The position numbers were made by a program, and so were the translations under genes. From Pelagibius sp048268885 (lineage in GTDB: Bacteria > Pseudomonadota > Alphaproteobacteria > Kiloniellales > Kiloniellaceae): a stretch of DNA of 64,000 nt. The stretch spans positions 62,001 through 126,000 of the forward strand of contig JBLWUP010000007.1 of the NCBI GenBank assembly GCA_048268885.1, given 5' to 3'. Below the pieces are notes generated by a model. That model did no database searches and was not told where the DNA came from. It was given only the letters and a program-made list of their open reading frames with translations. Shown here piece after piece: positions 57,241 to 64,000 of the stretch; positions within the stretch are counted from its first letter, which is position 1; each line of letters starts with the position of its first letter.

Positions 57241-57756
57241 ATGATTTTTGTCGCATTAGGGTCGAACCTTATTAGCGCTGAGTTCAAAACCTCAGAACAG
57301 CTCTTAGAAAAATCACTTAATTCACTGGAAAAAAATAATATAAAGGTCGTTCGACGGTCTTCCTGGTATAGGAGCGCACCGATTCCGGCGTCCGACCAGC
57401 CGTGGTTCGTCAATGGTGTGGTGCAGGTCGAGACGACGCTCGATCCGGCGGCCTTGCTCTCTGTTCTCCATGAAGTGGAGGCGGAATATGGGCGCCTCCG
57501 TTCAAAGCGCAATGAAAGCCGTACCCTGGATCTTGATCTTCTGGCTTACGACGATCAAATCATTGAAGAACCCGGTGGTTTGGTCTTGCCGCATCCGCGT
57601 CTGCAGGAGCGGGCCTTTGTTTTGCGGCCCCTGGCGGAGATCGCCCCGGCGTGGCGCCATCCCGTTACGCAAAGAACTGCCGCGGCCATGCTGGAAGCCC
57701 TGCCGCCAGGGCAGCAGGTGGAGCGACTGCAGGGGCAAAGCCCGCGGGATGGTTAA
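57241..57756 (+). CDS. folK: 2-Amino-4-hydroxy-6-hydroxymethyldihydropteridine pyrophosphokinase
   Basis: Transfers pyrophosphate to the pterin precursor in folate synthesis. 171 residues with IFVALGSNL near the N-terminus, WYRSAPIPASDQPWFVNGVV, and the signature SRTLDLDLLAYDD followed by LPHPRLQERAFVLRPL. The first 130 bases of the gene are unusually AT-rich, while the remainder has the normal composition. The chosen ATG at 57241 puts the glycine-serine loop at residues 7-8. Confidence 0.95.
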   Translation: MIFVALGSNLISAEFKTSEQLLEKSLNSLEKNNIKVVRRSSWYRSAPIPASDQPWFVNGVVQVETTLDPAALLSVLHEVEAEYGRLRSKRNESRTLDLDLLAYDDQIIEEPGGLVLPHPRLQERAFVLRPLAEIAPAWRHPVTQRTAAAMLEALPPGQQVERLQGQSPRDG

Positions 57757-57768
57757 CGCGGGCGTTAA
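57753..57768. repeat. Perfect palindrome between folK and rpoZ
   Basis: TTAACGC-GG-GCGTTAA, two perfect 7-base arms overlapping the folK stop codon, 105 bp before rpoZ and just upstream of the rpoZ promoter. Possible operator; no known regulator assigned. Confidence 0.5.
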
Positions 57769-57787
57769 AGAGATCCGTCCTTAGGGC

Positions 57788-57816
57788 TTGCGAAGGCGGT
57801 GATCGGCCCATATATT
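57788..57816 (+). promoter_or_regulatory. Sigma-70 promoter of rpoZ(-rsh)
   Basis: TTGCGA (57788-57793), 17 bp, TATATT (57811-57816). Transcription would start near 57823, 50 bp before the rpoZ start, which has GGAGAA upstream. Confidence 0.65.
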
Positions 57817-57872
57817 CCGCGCCGCTGGACCCGAAAGGGGCCCGGCACCTTTTTCTATGGAGAATCGAGCCC

Positions 57873-58238
57873 ATGGCGCGCGTTACAGTTGAAGATTGCG
57901 TTCTGAGAGTCCCCAACCGCTTCGAGCTGGTGATGAAGGCCGCGCAGCGTGCCCGGGACATTTCTTCAGGCGCGCCCTTGACCGTGGACCGCGACAACGA
58001 CAAGAACCCGGTGGTCGCGCTGCGCGAGATCGCCGAGGAGACGGTAAGTCTCGACATGCTGGGCAATGCCCTGATCCAGGGCCTCCAGAAGCAGAGCGAG
58101 CAGGACGAGCCGGAAGACGATGTCGTAGAGTTCGACACCCCGGTCATGCCTGCCGCGGGCGACGAGATGCAGCTCCAGGAGGACGGCCTTGCCGCCCCTC
58201 AGGCGGAAGAGGACGTCCCCGCCGAAGAGACTGAGTGA
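57873..58238 (+). CDS. rpoZ: DNA-directed RNA polymerase omega subunit
   Basis: 121 residues with MARVTVEDCVLRVPNRFELV and NPVVALREIAEETVSL, the omega signature. The C-terminal third is a long acidic tail (QDEPEDDVVEF...DVPAEETE), characteristic of alphaproteobacteria. Omega helps assemble RNA polymerase and forms a ppGpp site in many bacteria; it is followed by the ppGpp synthetase gene rsh. Confidence 0.96.
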   Translation: MARVTVEDCVLRVPNRFELVMKAAQRARDISSGAPLTVDRDNDKNPVVALREIAEETVSLDMLGNALIQGLQKQSEQDEPEDDVVEFDTPVMPAAGDEMQLQEDGLAAPQAEEDVPAEETE

Positions 58239-58379
58239 GCGGCGGCCGAATTAAGCGCTCTTCACGCGAAGAGTTCCGATTCCAGACCGGAAAACATGTA
58301 CTTGGCGGCCTGAGCCGGGGCGCGTATGCTGGAATTGTTTTAATTTCGGTAGTGGCGGGAGCCACGGTTCGGGCGCAGT
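58239..58379. other. rpoZ-rsh gap with a small hairpin
   Basis: 141 bp. A perfect 6-bp hairpin, CTCTTC-ACGC-GAAGAG, lies at 58258-58273; it lacks a T run, so it is more likely a processing or stabilising structure than a terminator. Confidence 0.3.
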
Positions 58380-60524
58380 ATGATCCGGCAGTTTGAACTC
58401 GTCGAACGGGTCAAATCTTATGATCCGGGCGCGGATGAGGATGCTCTCAACCGCGCCTATGTCTTTGCCATGAAGGCGCACGGATCGCAAAAGCGCGCCT
58501 CGGGCGACCCCTATTTCTCCCATCCGATCGAAGTCGCCGGGATCCTCACGGATCTGAAGCTGGATGATTCCTCCATCATCACCGCGCTTCTGCACGACGT
58601 CGTCGAGGATACCGAATACTCCCTGGAGGATGTCGAGGCGACCTTCGGCAAGGACATCGGCCGTCTCGTCGATGGTGTGACCAAGCTGGGCCGCCTGGAG
58701 CTGCAATCCGAGGAAACCAAGCACGCGGAGAACTTCCGCAAGCTGCTGGTGGCGATGTCGGAAGACATCCGCGTGCTTCTCGTGAAGCTCGCCGACCGCC
58801 TGCACAACATGCAGACCCTCCATTTCATCTCTTCGCCCGAGAAGCGCCGGCGCATCGCCCGGGAAACCATGGACATCTATGCGCCGCTGGCCGAGCGCAT
58901 CGGCATGCATGGCTTCAAGGATCAGCTCGAGGATCTGGCTTTCGCGGAGCTGAACCGGGAAGGGCGCGAGTCCGTTCTTGCCAGGCTGGAGTTCCTTCGC
59001 GGGCAGGGTCAGGACCTTTCCGACCGTATCGTCGGCGAGCTGCGCCAGCGTCTGGCGGAGGAGGGGGTGGAGGCCATGGTTTCCGGCCGGATGAAGACGC
59101 CTTATTCCGTCTGGCGGAAAATGCAGCGCAAGAACATCACCTTCGAGCAACTGTCCGACATTATGGCCTTCCGCGTCGTCGTCGACAGCCTCGGGGACTG
59201 CTATCACGCGCTCGGCCTGCTGCACAGCCGCTACCCCGTGGTGCCCGGACGTTTCAAGGACTACATCTCGACCCCGAAGCCGAACGGCTACTGCTCTCTG
59301 CATACGACCATCATTGGGCCGGAGCGTCAGCGGATCGAAGTCCAGATCCGCACCCGCGAGATGCACGAAATCGCCGAGTTCGGCGTGGCCGCGCACTGGA
59401 AATACAAGCAGGACAGCCCGCAGGTCGAAGGCCGGCAATACCGCTGGATGCGCGAGCTGCTCGATATCCTGGAGCATGCGGACAATCCGGAAGAGTTCCT
59501 GGAGCACACCAAGCTCGAGATGTTCCAGGACCAGGTGTTCTGCTTCACCCCGAAGGGCGCGGTCATCGCGCTGCCCAGTGGCGCGACGCCTGTCGATTTC
59601 GCCTACGCCGTCCACTCCGAGGTGGGCGATACCTGCGTCGGCGCCAAGGTCAACGGGCGAATGGTCCAGCTGAGGGCGCCGCTGCAGAACGGCGACCAGG
59701 TGGAGATCATCACCTCCAAAGCCCAGACGCCTTCGCCGGACTGGGAGCAGTTCGTCGTCAGCGGCAAGGCCAAGGCCCGGGTCCGGCGGTTCGTCCGCCT
59801 CAAGCAGCGCGAACAGTACATGGAGTTGGGGCGCCAGATTCTGCAGAAGTCCTTCCGCCAGGAAGGCTACGAGATGACCGACAAAGGACTGGACTCCGTC
59901 CTCAAGCGCTTCAAGTGCGACACCGTTGGTGATCTCTGTGCGGCGGTGGGGCAGGGGCACCATACGGGACGGGAGATCGTCACGGCGGTCTATCCGGGCA
60001 CCAAGGACGACGCCAAGACCCAGAAGATCGTGCCGATCTCCCGGGCGCGGGCGCGTCATGGCAAAGGGCAAGAGACCTCGGTCCCCATCAAGGGGCTGAT
60101 CCCGGGCATGGCGGTCCACTACGCTCATTGCTGCCACCCCCTGCCGGGAGACCGCATCGTCGGCATCGTGACCACCGGCAAGGGCGTTACGGTCCACACG
60201 ATCGACTGTGACACTCTGGAGAGCTTTCAGGCCACGCCCGAGCGCTGGGTCGATCTCTCCTGGGATGTCGATGACGGGCTCGAGCAACGTATCGGCAGGC
60301 TCCACGTGATCGTTGCCAATGAACCGGGCAGTCTCGGGAGCTTGTCCACGATTATAGGCAAGAACCATGGAAACATCAGCAATCTCAAGATTACAAATCG
60401 TTCAATTGATTTCTTTGAGATGTTGATTGATGTTGAAGTAACTAGCGTAAAGCACCTTTCCAATATTATTGCCGCCTTGCGGGCAATGCCGGTCATCACG
60501 TCGGTAGAGCGCGCAAGGGGTTAA
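58380..60524 (+). CDS. rsh: Bifunctional (p)ppGpp synthetase/hydrolase Rsh (RelA/SpoT)
   Basis: Controls the stringent response. 714 residues: HD hydrolase domain (SHPIEVAGIL, ALLHDVVEDTEYS), synthetase domain with RFKDYISTPKPNGYCSLHTT, TGS domain (VFCFTPKGAVIALPSGATPV), a conserved-cysteine/helical region (HYAHCCHPLPGDRIVGI) and a C-terminal ACT domain. The synthetase RxKD motif (RFKD) is the form found in bifunctional enzymes. The last 100 or so bases are unusually AT-rich. Confidence 0.97.
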   Translation: MIRQFELVERVKSYDPGADEDALNRAYVFAMKAHGSQKRASGDPYFSHPIEVAGILTDLKLDDSSIITALLHDVVEDTEYSLEDVEATFGKDIGRLVDGVTKLGRLELQSEETKHAENFRKLLVAMSEDIRVLLVKLADRLHNMQTLHFISSPEKRRRIARETMDIYAPLAERIGMHGFKDQLEDLAFAELNREGRESVLARLEFLRGQGQDLSDRIVGELRQRLAEEGVEAMVSGRMKTPYSVWRKMQRKNITFEQLSDIMAFRVVVDSLGDCYHALGLLHSRYPVVPGRFKDYISTPKPNGYCSLHTTIIGPERQRIEVQIRTREMHEIAEFGVAAHWKYKQDSPQVEGRQYRWMRELLDILEHADNPEEFLEHTKLEMFQDQVFCFTPKGAVIALPSGATPVDFAYAVHSEVGDTCVGAKVNGRMVQLRAPLQNGDQVEIITSKAQTPSPDWEQFVVSGKAKARVRRFVRLKQREQYMELGRQILQKSFRQEGYEMTDKGLDSVLKRFKCDTVGDLCAAVGQGHHTGREIVTAVYPGTKDDAKTQKIVPISRARARHGKGQETSVPIKGLIPGMAVHYAHCCHPLPGDRIVGIVTTGKGVTVHTIDCDTLESFQATPERWVDLSWDVDDGLEQRIGRLHVIVANEPGSLGSLSTIIGKNHGNISNLKITNRSIDFFEMLIDVEVTSVKHLSNIIAALRAMPVITSVERARG

Positions 60525-60558
60525 GGCTGCGGCTATTTTTGGCTGATAGACTGCAAGA

Positions 60559-61176
60559 ATGTTCAAGCGCCGTCACCCCCTGCCAATGCACAAGCGAGCC
60601 GGAGCGATCCTCTGGCCTCGTAGCGGTTGGCGGCGGTCCGGTGCCTATGTCGCGCACCGGCTGCGCCGGCTGCCCGGCACCCCCTACCGGATCGCCGCGG
60701 GCTTTGCCAGCGGTGCGGCCATATCCTTTACCCCCTTTATCGGTCTTCATTTCGTGCTGGCCGCCCTCTTGGCACTGGTCGTGAGGGGAAATCTCATTGC
60801 CGCTGCGATCGGGACCGCGGTCGGGAATCCCTGGACCTTTCCCTTCATCTGGCTATGGACCTATTCTCTGGGGCGCTGGGTCCTGGGCGGGGAAGCCTTG
60901 ACAGCACTGCCGGAAAACCTTTCATTCCAGCATATATTCGAGAATCCGCTGGAGGTGCTTCTCCCGATGATTGTCGGGGGGATTCCGACGGCGCTGGTGG
61001 CCTGGTTCGTCTTTTTCTGGCCCCTGCAGCGGACCGTCGCGGGCTATCAGAAGGCCAGACGGCGGCGCCTCAGAAAGCGCCTGCGCAAGGAAAGCCATGC
61101 CGCGAAGGGTAAGGCGCTGGAATTTGACGAAGGCGGAAAGCCCGCAGGAACGAAGAAATACGAGAGGCAGCGATGA
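60559..61176 (+). CDS. DUF2062 membrane protein
   Basis: 205 residues with a basic N-terminus and two or three membrane helices: IAAGFASGAAISFTPFIGLH, which continues into an LAALLALVV helix, the GTAVGNPWTFPFIWLWTY loop, and LPMIVGGIPTALVAWFVFFW. A basic C-terminal tail follows. DUF2062 is a conserved family of unknown function, often next to rsh and pdxJ in alphaproteobacteria. Its stop overlaps the pdxJ start (ATGA). Confidence 0.9.
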   Translation: MFKRRHPLPMHKRAGAILWPRSGWRRSGAYVAHRLRRLPGTPYRIAAGFASGAAISFTPFIGLHFVLAALLALVVRGNLIAAAIGTAVGNPWTFPFIWLWTYSLGRWVLGGEALTALPENLSFQHIFENPLEVLLPMIVGGIPTALVAWFVFFWPLQRTVAGYQKARRRRLRKRLRKESHAAKGKALEFDEGGKPAGTKKYERQR

Positions 61177-61943
61177 CCGATTACCTGCGCCTCGGCGTCA
61201 ATATCGATCACGTGGCGACCATCCGGAACGCCCGTGGCGGTGTTCATCCGGACCCGGTCCGCGCGGCGCGTATGGCGGCCTCGGCCGGGGCCGACGGCAT
61301 CACCGCGCATCTGCGCGAAGACCGCCGCCATATTTCCGATGAGGACATTGCCAGGCTGACCGCGGAAATCGATCTGCCGCTCAACCTGGAGATGGCGGCG
61401 ACCGAGGAAATGCTGGAGATCGCTCTGCGCCATCGTCCGCATGCCGCCTGTATCGTGCCGGAGCGCCGCGAGGAGCGCACGACCGAGGGGGGGCTGGACG
61501 CCGCGGGGGCGCACAACCATCTGCAGCCTTTCGTCAACAGCCTCAAAGAGGCGGGGTCGCGGGTTTCGCTGTTTATTGAGCCGACCCCGGTTCAGCTGGA
61601 GGCGGCCGTCAAGCTGGGAGCGCCCGTCGTCGAGCTGCATACCGGCGCCTATTGCGACGCTTATCTGGAGGATCCGGAGGGCGAGCGGACACAGGAGCAC
61701 CTCGAGCGGATCCGCAAGGCGGCCGCCCTTGCGGCGGAACTGGGTCTGGAATGCCACGCGGGCCACGGGCTGACCTTCGACACCGTCGGGTCGGTGGCGG
61801 TCATTCCGAGCATCGCGGAGCTGAATATTGGCCATTTCCTCGTGGGTGAGGCGATCTTCAGCGGTCTCGACAGCGCCATCCGGCGGATGCGGGCCTTGAT
61901 GAACAAGGCGCGTGCCGAAGCCGGCGGTGTCCGCAGCGCGTAG
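61173..61943 (+). CDS. pdxJ: Pyridoxine 5'-phosphate synthase
   Basis: Last step of the deoxyxylulose-5-phosphate-dependent vitamin B6 route. 256-residue TIM barrel with LRLGVNIDHVATIRNARGG, DGITAHLREDRRHISDEDI and GHGLTFDTVGSVA. Its product pathway feeds PLP enzymes such as the threonine dehydratase. Overlaps DUF2062; acpS follows 29 bp later, the usual order. Confidence 0.97.
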   Translation: MTDYLRLGVNIDHVATIRNARGGVHPDPVRAARMAASAGADGITAHLREDRRHISDEDIARLTAEIDLPLNLEMAATEEMLEIALRHRPHAACIVPERREERTTEGGLDAAGAHNHLQPFVNSLKEAGSRVSLFIEPTPVQLEAAVKLGAPVVELHTGAYCDAYLEDPEGERTQEHLERIRKAAALAAELGLECHAGHGLTFDTVGSVAVIPSIAELNIGHFLVGEAIFSGLDSAIRRMRALMNKARAEAGGVRSA

Positions 61944-61972
61944 CTTTTTAAACCCTTTTCGGAGCCACGCCG

Positions 61973-62380
61973 GTGATTCTAGGGCTGGGTAGCGATCTCG
62001 TCGATATAAGGCGCATCGAGAAGACCTTGGAGCGCTTCGGCGACCGGTTCACCGAGCGGGTGTTCACCGAGACTGAGCGCGGGAAATCCGACCGGCGCGC
62101 CCAGCGGGCGGCGAGCTACGCCAAGCGTTTCGCGGCCAAGGAGGCCTGTGCCAAGGCGCTGGGAACCGGCGTCCCGAGGCGTGGTGTGCATTGGCGGGAC
62201 CTCGGTGTGGTCAACCTGCCGAGCGGCCAGCCGACCATGGCGTTGACCCGAGGGGCTGCGAAGCGCTTGGCGGAGATGACCCCAGCGGGTATGAAGGCCC
62301 AGATTGACGTTACAATCACAGACGACTATCCCCTGGCGCAGGTTATCGTCATCATCTCGGCTCTTCCGGAAGAGGGCTAG
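61973..62380 (+). CDS. acpS: Holo-[acyl-carrier-protein] synthase
   Basis: Attaches phosphopantetheine from CoA to acyl carrier protein. 135 residues from a GTG start (ILGLGSDLVDIRRIEKTLER), with Asp8 of the first metal motif and the second motif FAAKEACAKALGTGV. A typical short trimeric AcpS. Lies between pdxJ and lepB. Confidence 0.96.
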   Translation: MILGLGSDLVDIRRIEKTLERFGDRFTERVFTETERGKSDRRAQRAASYAKRFAAKEACAKALGTGVPRRGVHWRDLGVVNLPSGQPTMALTRGAAKRLAEMTPAGMKAQIDVTITDDYPLAQVIVIISALPEEG

Positions 62381-62433
62381 AGGCCAGCGCTATCCCGCGG
62401 GGTGGCTGCCCCGGCGACACAAGCCGGGGAAGA

Positions 62434-63249
62434 ATGAAATTGGAAAACTCGATGCTTGATGAAGGGCCGGGCGTGGATCCGAAAGACAAGGCAAGCCAAG
62501 ACAGGACGAAAGAGAGCGAGCAATCAGGCGGTGCCTGGCTGGAAACGCTGAGGACGGTCGTTATCGCCGTTCTGATAGCGGTCGGCGTTCGGACCTTCGC
62601 CTACGAGCCATTCAACATCCCGTCGGGCTCCATGGAGCCGACGCTGCTTGTCGGCGACTATCTCTTCGTATCCAAGCTCTCTTATGGCTATAGCCGTCAT
62701 TCCCTGCCTTTTAGCCTGCCTCTCTTCAAGGGCAGGATATTCGCCTCCGAACCCGAGGTCGGCGATGTCGCGGTCTTTGCCTTTCCGCGCGATGAATCGA
62801 CCGACTACATCAAGCGGATCGTCGGCTTGCCGGGGGACAAGATCGAAGTGCGCGAAGGCATCCTCTATCTCAACGATGTCGCCGCGAAGCGTGAAATGCT
62901 CTCTGCTTCCGAGATCGCGGATCTGCGCTACTACGACCCGCAGGGCCGCCTCTACTACGAAACCATGCCGAATGGGCGCCGCCACCTGATCCAGGAGTAC
63001 GGCGACCAGCTTCCGCTCGACAACTTTGGTCCTGAAGTGGTGAAGGAAGGGCATTTCTTCGCCATGGGAGACAACCGGGACAACAGCCAGGACAGCCGTG
63101 TCTCTAACGTGGGGCAGGTACCTTTTGTGAACCTGGTTGGCCGCGCGGACATCCTGTTCTTCTCCCATGACGGTTCAAGTCCCTGGTGGAAGTTCTGGAC
63201 CTGGCCCAGCACCATCCGCTTCGGCCGGATCGGCGATGGCATCGTCTAG
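62434..63249 (+). CDS. lepB: Signal peptidase I
   Basis: Cleaves signal peptides from exported proteins at the inner membrane. 271 residues: a cytoplasmic charged N-terminus, one membrane helix at about 36-56, catalytic Ser66 (PSGSMEPTLL), catalytic Lys127 (DYIKRIVGLPGDK) and the box GHFFAMGDNRDNSQDSR. The rnc start lies inside its last codons, overlapping by 14 bp. Confidence 0.97.
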   Translation: MKLENSMLDEGPGVDPKDKASQDRTKESEQSGGAWLETLRTVVIAVLIAVGVRTFAYEPFNIPSGSMEPTLLVGDYLFVSKLSYGYSRHSLPFSLPLFKGRIFASEPEVGDVAVFAFPRDESTDYIKRIVGLPGDKIEVREGILYLNDVAAKREMLSASEIADLRYYDPQGRLYYETMPNGRRHLIQEYGDQLPLDNFGPEVVKEGHFFAMGDNRDNSQDSRVSNVGQVPFVNLVGRADILFFSHDGSSPWWKFWTWPSTIRFGRIGDGIV

Positions 63250-63973
63250 ACAGAAAACGAAGCCCCGGGCGAAGGCCAGCGGGGAACGTGCGCTGTCGCA
63301 GCTGCAGGAAAACCTCGGCCACCGCTTCGCCAAGCCCGCCTTGCTGGAACGGGCCCTAACGCATCCTTCCGTCTCCGCGGATCCCAGTCATCAAGGGGGC
63401 GACTACGAGCGTCTCGAATTCCTGGGTGACCGGGTCCTTGGCCTGGTCGTCGCCGAGATGCTGTTCGCGAGGTTTCCGGAGGAAGCGGAAGGTCTGCTCG
63501 CCCGGCGGCTGGCGAAGCTCGTCGGCAAGGAGACCCTCGCCGCCGTCGCCGAAGACCTGGGGCTTGGCAATGTCATGCGCTTCGCGATGGGGGAGGATGA
63601 AAAACAGGGGCGCAGCAATCCCGGACTCCTCTCCGATGCCTGCGAGGCGGTGATCGCCGCCCTTTACCTGGATGGGGGCCTGGCCGTCGCACAGAAGTTC
63701 ATCGTCGGCGCCTGGCAGAAGCGGATCGAAGAAGACCGTGACCCGCCGTCGGATGCCAAGACAGAGTTGCAGGAGTGGGCCCAGGGCCGTGGCCTGCCGC
63801 TGCCGAGTTATACGGAGATCAGCCGCGAAGGGCCGCCCCACGACCCGCTCTTTACCATCGGTGTGGAAGTCGCCGGGCAGCCGCCGCAGTCCGGCAGCGG
63901 CCGTTCAAAGCGGATGGCCGAACAGGATGCAGCGACCCAATTGTTGGCGCTGGTGAAGGGGAAGCCGCGATGA
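63236..63973 (+). CDS. rnc: Ribonuclease III
   Basis: Double-strand-specific endoribonuclease processing rRNA precursors. 245 residues with the nuclease signature ERLEFLGDRVLGLVVAEMLF at 58-77, the second acidic patch in SDACEAVIAALYLDGG and a C-terminal double-stranded RNA-binding domain (TELQEWAQGRGLPLPSY). Start ATG 63236 is inside lepB; its stop overlaps the era start (ATGA), giving the lepB-rnc-era operon. Confidence 0.97.
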   Translation: MASSRQKTKPRAKASGERALSQLQENLGHRFAKPALLERALTHPSVSADPSHQGGDYERLEFLGDRVLGLVVAEMLFARFPEEAEGLLARRLAKLVGKETLAAVAEDLGLGNVMRFAMGEDEKQGRSNPGLLSDACEAVIAALYLDGGLAVAQKFIVGAWQKRIEEDRDPPSDAKTELQEWAQGRGLPLPSYTEISREGPPHDPLFTIGVEVAGQPPQSGSGRSKRMAEQDAATQLLALVKGKPR

Positions 63974-64000
63974 GCACGCCTGAAGGGTCTCAGCGTTGCG
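63970..64000 (+). CDS. era: Start of GTPase Era gene (cut by window end)
   Basis: Ten codons only (MSTPEGSQRC), overlapping the rnc stop. The identity rests on the conserved lepB-rnc-era order, not on the visible residues. Confidence 0.6.
   Translation, partial: MSTPEGSQRC

Noticed and set aside
57753..57768. The TTAA...TTAA at folK/rpoZ read as a CtrA box
   Set aside because: The spacer is eight bases, not seven; it is better described as a plain 7-2-7 palindrome.

Overview
The window is GC-rich bacterial chromosome with densely packed genes. Everything recognisable points to an alphaproteobacterium, most likely of the Rhodospirillales type. The evidence is a divK-pleD pair, an EipB/DUF1849 protein, the order pyrB-pyrC-plsY-dprA-topA-rnr, the block rpoZ-rsh-DUF2062-pdxJ-acpS-lepB-rnc-era, an M23 peptidase paired with a bactofilin, and CtrA-type boxes (TTAA-N7-TTAA). 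The genus cannot be fixed from the sequence alone.

Layout. 1-9 kb: end of a chemoreceptor gene, a DUF6505-like protein, a stand-alone diguanylate cyclase, EipB, DNA polymerase IV with fructokinase, then divK-pleD and rpmG. 9-21.7 kb, all on the minus strand: pyrB, pyrC-like, plsY, dprA, topA, rnr and a lipoprotein S41 protease, with a CoA-transferase upstream of pyrB. 21.9-27.2 kb: a small AT-rich membrane-protein gene, an AEC transporter, ruvX, and the divergent gatCAB operon. 27.2-31 kb: a ChrR-type cupin with a strong palindromic operator, two tandem YfcG-like glutathione transferases and a DMT exporter. 30.9-36 kb: four overlapping genes, otsB, GH15 hydrolase, otsA and glk, which together could make, break and re-phosphorylate trehalose.

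36-43.3 kb is accessory. Two blocks of phage-derived genes lie on either side of hspQ and three Tad-type pilus genes. One block is an S24 repressor, a degenerate VRR-NUC protein and a DUF6362-like protein. The other is a small terminase, a TerL-holin chimera and a lipoprotein. The same 17-bp palindrome (consensus ATTGCGAA...GCAAT) occurs twice at the repressor promoter, once in front of the second phage block and once, degenerate, in front of a possible small gene. This suggests one repressor still governs a scattered, partly domesticated prophage module. It is the best candidate here for something undescribed.

43.3-50.4 kb concerns the cell envelope: a PEP-CTERM protein behind a sigma-54-like promoter, a PrsT-like TPR protein, tRNA-Ser(GCU), and an M23 peptidase-bactofilin operon behind two CtrA-like boxes. 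50.4-57 kb holds a threonine dehydratase, a haloacid dehalogenase, a soluble lytic transglycosylase, dapA, smpB, a family 5 uracil-DNA glycosylase and a NYN-domain protein. 57-64 kb is the housekeeping run folK, rpoZ, rsh, DUF2062, pdxJ, acpS, lepB, rnc and the first codons of era.

No rRNA, CRISPR array, intact insertion sequence or replication origin was recognised.
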